This document shows positions 60,915-64,000 of a stretch of DNA of 64,000 bases, piece after piece. The stretch comes from Flavobacterium salmonis (lineage in GTDB: Bacteria > Bacteroidota > Bacteroidia > Flavobacteriales > Flavobacteriaceae). The notes beneath the pieces were generated by a model. The model was not told where the DNA came from. It saw nothing but the letters and a program-made list of their open reading frames with translations, and did no database searches. How positions within the stretch are numbered: position 1 is the first letter of the stretch; each line of letters begins with the position of its first letter. Location: the NCBI RefSeq assembly GCF_903819435.1, contig NZ_CAIJDP010000079.1, positions 310,001 through 374,000 on the forward strand. The letters run 5' to 3'. A program made the translations under genes and the position numbers.

Positions 60915-63900
60915 TTATTTTTCAATCAGAATTTTAAGTGTTTTAGTTCCTTCTTCACTAATTACTTTTAGAAGATAAACTCCATGATTATGGTTAGGAA
61001 TGCTAAATACTCCATTTTGATCCTTTCCGGTAAGTTCAATATCTTTTTTCACTAAAACCTGTCCGGTAATATCTGAAATTACAACGGTTGCTTTAGATGA
61101 TTTATAACCACTAAATCGGATATTAAATTGTCCCGAAGAAGGATTTGGATATACCATTACTTCTGCTGTTACGGAAGCATCTGTTTTTTTAACCCCTAAA
61201 TTCGAAATGTCTTTTATAACAATATTCGATGCAGGAACCGGAGCCATATCATATCCTAAAAAATAACTTGGATGAGGAGGCTGATTGTAAGCTGAATTTT
61301 GCCATGCAATTGCTGTACGGTATTGAGGATCGTGCATTAAAGTAGGAATTCGGTAATCAGAAATGATATTGGTTGTAAAAAGAATGAGGGCAGTATTGTC
61401 AGTACGACGTAGTATAATTTCCTCTCTCCAGTCACCTAAAATATCGCCTGTAAGAGCTGGATTTTTTTTAGAATCATTATTGGAAGAAACGGGAGCTGCC
61501 TGATAAATCGTAAACAAGCGGTTTAGCGATTGTGTTGCCGGATTCCATTTGTCCATAATTGTACCATCAAGCAATTCACGTCCTAAATCACCATCCCACC
61601 AAACAGCACCATTCACAGCCTGGCTTCCGTTTGTTGGTTTGCTGGTTCCAATTTGTCCATCCTGAACATTATACAAATAACCGGAAGAACTCCACATTTC
61701 ATAACCTCTGTGGTTTGAATCAATATCTGCCGCCAAAGCACGGCCAACATCTCCTGTGGTAACAGCTCCAAAAATCATTTCACCGGTTTTAGCATCATTA
61801 AGCCTGATTCCGTATGGGCTATATTGACTTTCGGATTCCAGACACTGCCAGATTTCCTGGCCGGGACGATCCGGATCCATATCCGACATGTGAAGTGCAT
61901 CTCCATGTCCCTGCCCATAAGTCCAAAGACGTTTTCCATCATCATTAATAGCACTTGAACCGTTTATGATTTCGTCTTTTCCGTCACCATCCACATCACC
62001 AATAGTCATTTGGTGATTTCCCTGAGTTGAAAATGCATTATTGGCAGGATCACTCGCGTCTTTACTATCGAAAATCCAACGAAGCGTCAATTGTCCATCG
62101 CGCCAGTCATAAGCAGCACGCATTAATTTATCATAATAGCCACGGCCTACAATCAAACTCGGACGGGCGCCATCTAAGTAAGCTACCGCAGAAACAAAAC
62201 GATCCTGACGATTTCCGTAAGTGTCACCCCAGTCTGCAGTATTTGCCCTCGCCGGCTGATAAGCAACTGTAGACATGGCAGCTCCTGTCAAACCATTGAA
62301 AACAGTCAGGAATTCAGGTCCTGCCTGTACCCATCCTCCTGAATTTCGATGATCGACCGTAGCATTACCAATCACTGTTCCTGTTCCATCAATAGTTCCG
62401 TCAGCTGTTTTTAAAATTATTTCAGCTTTTCCGTCTCCATCAAAATCATACACCATAAATTGATTGAAGTGCGGACCTGCATTTACATTTTTACCTAAGT
62501 TGATACGCCAAAGCAAAGTACCGTTCATTTTATAGCAATCGAAAATTTGTTCTCCCGAAAAACCTCCTCCGTTATGATTCAATAATGTAGGATCCCATTT
62601 TAAGAAAATTTCATATTCACCGTCTCCATCGACATCACCGACGCTTGCATCATTTGCAGTATAGGTATATGCTGTTCCATCCGGAATTGTACCTCCCGGC
62701 GGAATTTGCAATGGAATCGACAACTGGTTATTCCCCCATACCGAAACAGGAGCCGATGCAGCACCTTCAGTTCCACCAATAACTGCTTTTATGGTATAAG
62801 AACCATTTGCTGCAATATTATCGATATAGTTTGTCGAAGTTGTAATAGGAGCAGAATTGATTTTTACATTATCCCTGTAAACATTAAAAGTAATATTTGC
62901 AGGATCATTAGCCAGCAATCTCCAGCTAATAAAAACTTCATTCGTCGATTTACGCAAGGCAACTACACCACGGTTCAAAAATTCTACCTGTTTTGGCGTA
63001 TTCACTACTGCATCAGGTAGAGCCAGCGTATTGAACCTAATATTTTCTCCATAGGTAGTACCTCCATTTATTGCATAGGCTCTAACATAATACAAAGCTG
63101 CCGGTGTAAGGCCGGGAATAGTTACTGAAAAATTGCCTGTGCCACCGGTAGCTGCTATAATTTTAGTATTAGCTACGGTTGGATTACTGCTTGTACTGTA
63201 AACGATTCCTCTTTCTGTAACTGCAGTTCCTCCATCTGAGGTAATATCCCCTCCTGTTTCTGCTGTAGTTGCTGTCAAATTTGTAACCGTATTTGTGGTA
63301 AGTGTTGCCGGTGGAGGAGCCGGAACATAGGTTCTAACAATAGGAGTTACAATACCTCCTGTATTTGCTTTTGTATAAACAACAAAAGGATACAAACTTC
63401 CGGCAACAATTGTTAAATTCCCAGCCGGTTCATCAATTCCTCTAATTACTGTCGGATCTTTCATTTCTGTCCAGACAGTTGCGCCCGCAGTTTGTTTAAA
63501 CACACGAGCAGAATAGGTAGGTGTACTGCTCACGTTGTCTATGAAAGAACAGTAAAGATTACCAGAAACATCCTTAATCAAACTTATATTTGGGGAATCT
63601 CTGGAACCAATAATAGTATTTGGACCCCAAGTATTTGCAGCTTTATTATATTCAATTACCGTTGCTTTATTGGTACTGGCCGTATTAAAATAAGCAATTG
63701 CCAGATTATTGGCAGAGTTAAGTACCATACTGGTATGACGTACTCCCGCAGTAACTGATGAAGCTGCAGAAGCAGTCCAGGTTCCATTTGTAAACTTATA
63801 CAATGTCATGCTACCTGTAGTGGCACTTATGGTAGTTAAATTACAGTATACCAGCCAAGGTACATCAGCCTCATCCACTACTAAACTTACTCCAATTGCT

Positions 63901-64000
63901 ATTGAAGCAGTATTTACCGAACCACTACCAACTGTAACCCAGGAAGTACCATCAAACTTTTTAACATAAGGAGTCAATGTCCCATTATCACCAAAGGCGA
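60915..64000 (-). CDS. multidomain PL11 rhamnogalacturonan lyase with T9SS tail, 5' end outside the window
   Basis: At least 1027 residues; the frame stays open through 64000, so the N-terminus is missing. In order, the visible part has a propeller-like region (KKFDGTSWVTVGSG-type repeats, about the first 230 residues) and a fibronectin III-like domain (ITSDGGTAVTERGIVYSTSSNPT). A full PL11 module follows (VEFLNRGVVALRKSTNEVFISWRLL; DVDGDGEYEIFLKW, DFDGDGKAEIILK, DVDGDGKDEIING; WQNSAYNQPPHPSYF). A type A T9SS sorting domain (VYPNPSSGQFNIRF to LIEK) closes it. It would be secreted or cell-surface-bound and make the first cuts in the RG-I backbone, complementing the smaller PL11 at 27.9 kb. A hairpin follows its stop. 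Confidence 0.93.
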   Translation of the reverse strand, partial: AFGDNGTLTPYVKKFDGTSWVTVGSGSVNTASIAIGVSLVVDEADVPWLVYCNLTTISATTGSMTLYKFTNGTWTASAASSVTAGVRHTSMVLNSANNLAIAYFNTASTNKATVIEYNKAANTWGPNTIIGSRDSPNISLIKDVSGNLYCSFIDNVSSTPTYSARVFKQTAGATVWTEMKDPTVIRGIDEPAGNLTIVAGSLYPFVVYTKANTGGIVTPIVRTYVPAPPPATLTTNTVTNLTATTAETGGDITSDGGTAVTERGIVYSTSSNPTVANTKIIAATGGTGNFSVTIPGLTPAALYYVRAYAINGGTTYGENIRFNTLALPDAVVNTPKQVEFLNRGVVALRKSTNEVFISWRLLANDPANITFNVYRDNVKINSAPITTSTNYIDNIAANGSYTIKAVIGGTEGAASAPVSVWGNNQLSIPLQIPPGGTIPDGTAYTYTANDASVGDVDGDGEYEIFLKWDPTLLNHNGGGFSGEQIFDCYKMNGTLLWRINLGKNVNAGPHFNQFMVYDFDGDGKAEIILKTADGTIDGTGTVIGNATVDHRNSGGWVQAGPEFLTVFNGLTGAAMSTVAYQPARANTADWGDTYGNRQDRFVSAVAYLDGARPSLIVGRGYYDKLMRAAYDWRDGQLTLRWIFDSKDASDPANNAFSTQGNHQMTIGDVDGDGKDEIINGSSAINDDGKRLWTYGQGHGDALHMSDMDPDRPGQEIWQCLESESQYSPYGIRLNDAKTGEMIFGAVTTGDVGRALAADIDSNHRGYEMWSSSGYLYNVQDGQIGTSKPTNGSQAVNGAVWWDGDLGRELLDGTIMDKWNPATQSLNRLFTIYQAAPVSSNNDSKKNPALTGDILGDWREEIILRRTDNTALILFTTNIISDYRIPTLMHDPQYRTAIAWQNSAYNQPPHPSYFLGYDMAPVPASNIVIKDISNLGVKKTDASVTAEVMVYPNPSSGQFNIRFSGYKSSKATVVISDITGQVLVKKDIELTGKDQNGVFSIPNHNHGVYLLKVISEEGTKTLKILIEK

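Overview
The window comes from a Bacteroidota genome, most likely Flavobacterium or a close relative. The evidence is low G+C DNA, TANNTTTG promoter boxes, SusC/SusD genes, FecR/ECF sigma pairs, type IX secretion (T9SS) C-terminal domains, and AT-rich flavobacterial intergenic hairpin repeats. No rRNA, tRNA, CRISPR array or insertion sequence was seen. The main theme is breakdown of the pectin rhamnogalacturonan I (RG-I), whose backbone alternates L-rhamnose and D-galacturonate, and catabolism of both sugars.

Layout. (1) 1-12.5 kb, minus strand: cytoplasmic catabolism. rhaT imports L-rhamnose, rhaI and a rhamnulokinase convert it to rhamnulose-1-phosphate, and a fused aldolase/dehydrogenase yields DHAP and L-lactate. 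lutABC oxidises lactate to pyruvate, with a secreted GH28 gene wedged between lutA and lutB. A fructuronate reductase and uxuA (cut by the window edge) handle the uronate. A divergent GntR-family regulator lies at 12.8 kb. (2) 14-23.5 kb, plus strand: ECF sigma factor, FecR-type anti-sigma, SusC with an STN signalling domain, SusD, an unknown lipoprotein, a di-haem cytochrome c peroxidase and a small membrane protein. This looks like a separate cell-surface-signalling uptake system. (3) 23.5-25.6 kb: a decay zone with an ELWxxDGT-repeat T9SS gene broken by two nonsense codons and a shredded antisense remnant of a PL11 lyase gene. (4) 25.8-27.8 kb: a GT4 glycosyltransferase and a polysaccharide deacetylase. 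(5) 27.9-64 kb: a large RG-I degradation region in several divergent operons. It holds PL11 (two copies), PL22, GH105, GH28, GH2 (two), GH43-like (three), GH115, a sulfatase, CE12 esterases (three domains in two genes), DUF4450, DUF4861, a CBM9-PKD lipoprotein, a GH65-like protein and rhaM. Between 42.1 and 43.1 kb sit unrelated small genes, including a histone H1-like protein.

How it works together. Secreted PL11, GH28, CE12, GH2 and GH43 enzymes would cut, deacetylate and trim RG-I. GH105 and PL22 would finish the oligomers. RhaM and the rha, lut and uxu genes would take the monomers to central metabolism. No SusC/SusD pair lies within the RG-I region, so the oligosaccharide transporter is probably encoded outside.

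The most interesting signal is regulatory. A tandem direct repeat with consensus ACAGGATAGTACAGGATA (10-bp period) occurs upstream of rhaT and of five RG-I operon starts. In four cases it lies exactly 20 nt upstream of a TANNTTTG-type -7 box. It appears to tie the rhamnose pathway and the pectin operons into one regulon, probably under an activator not encoded here.
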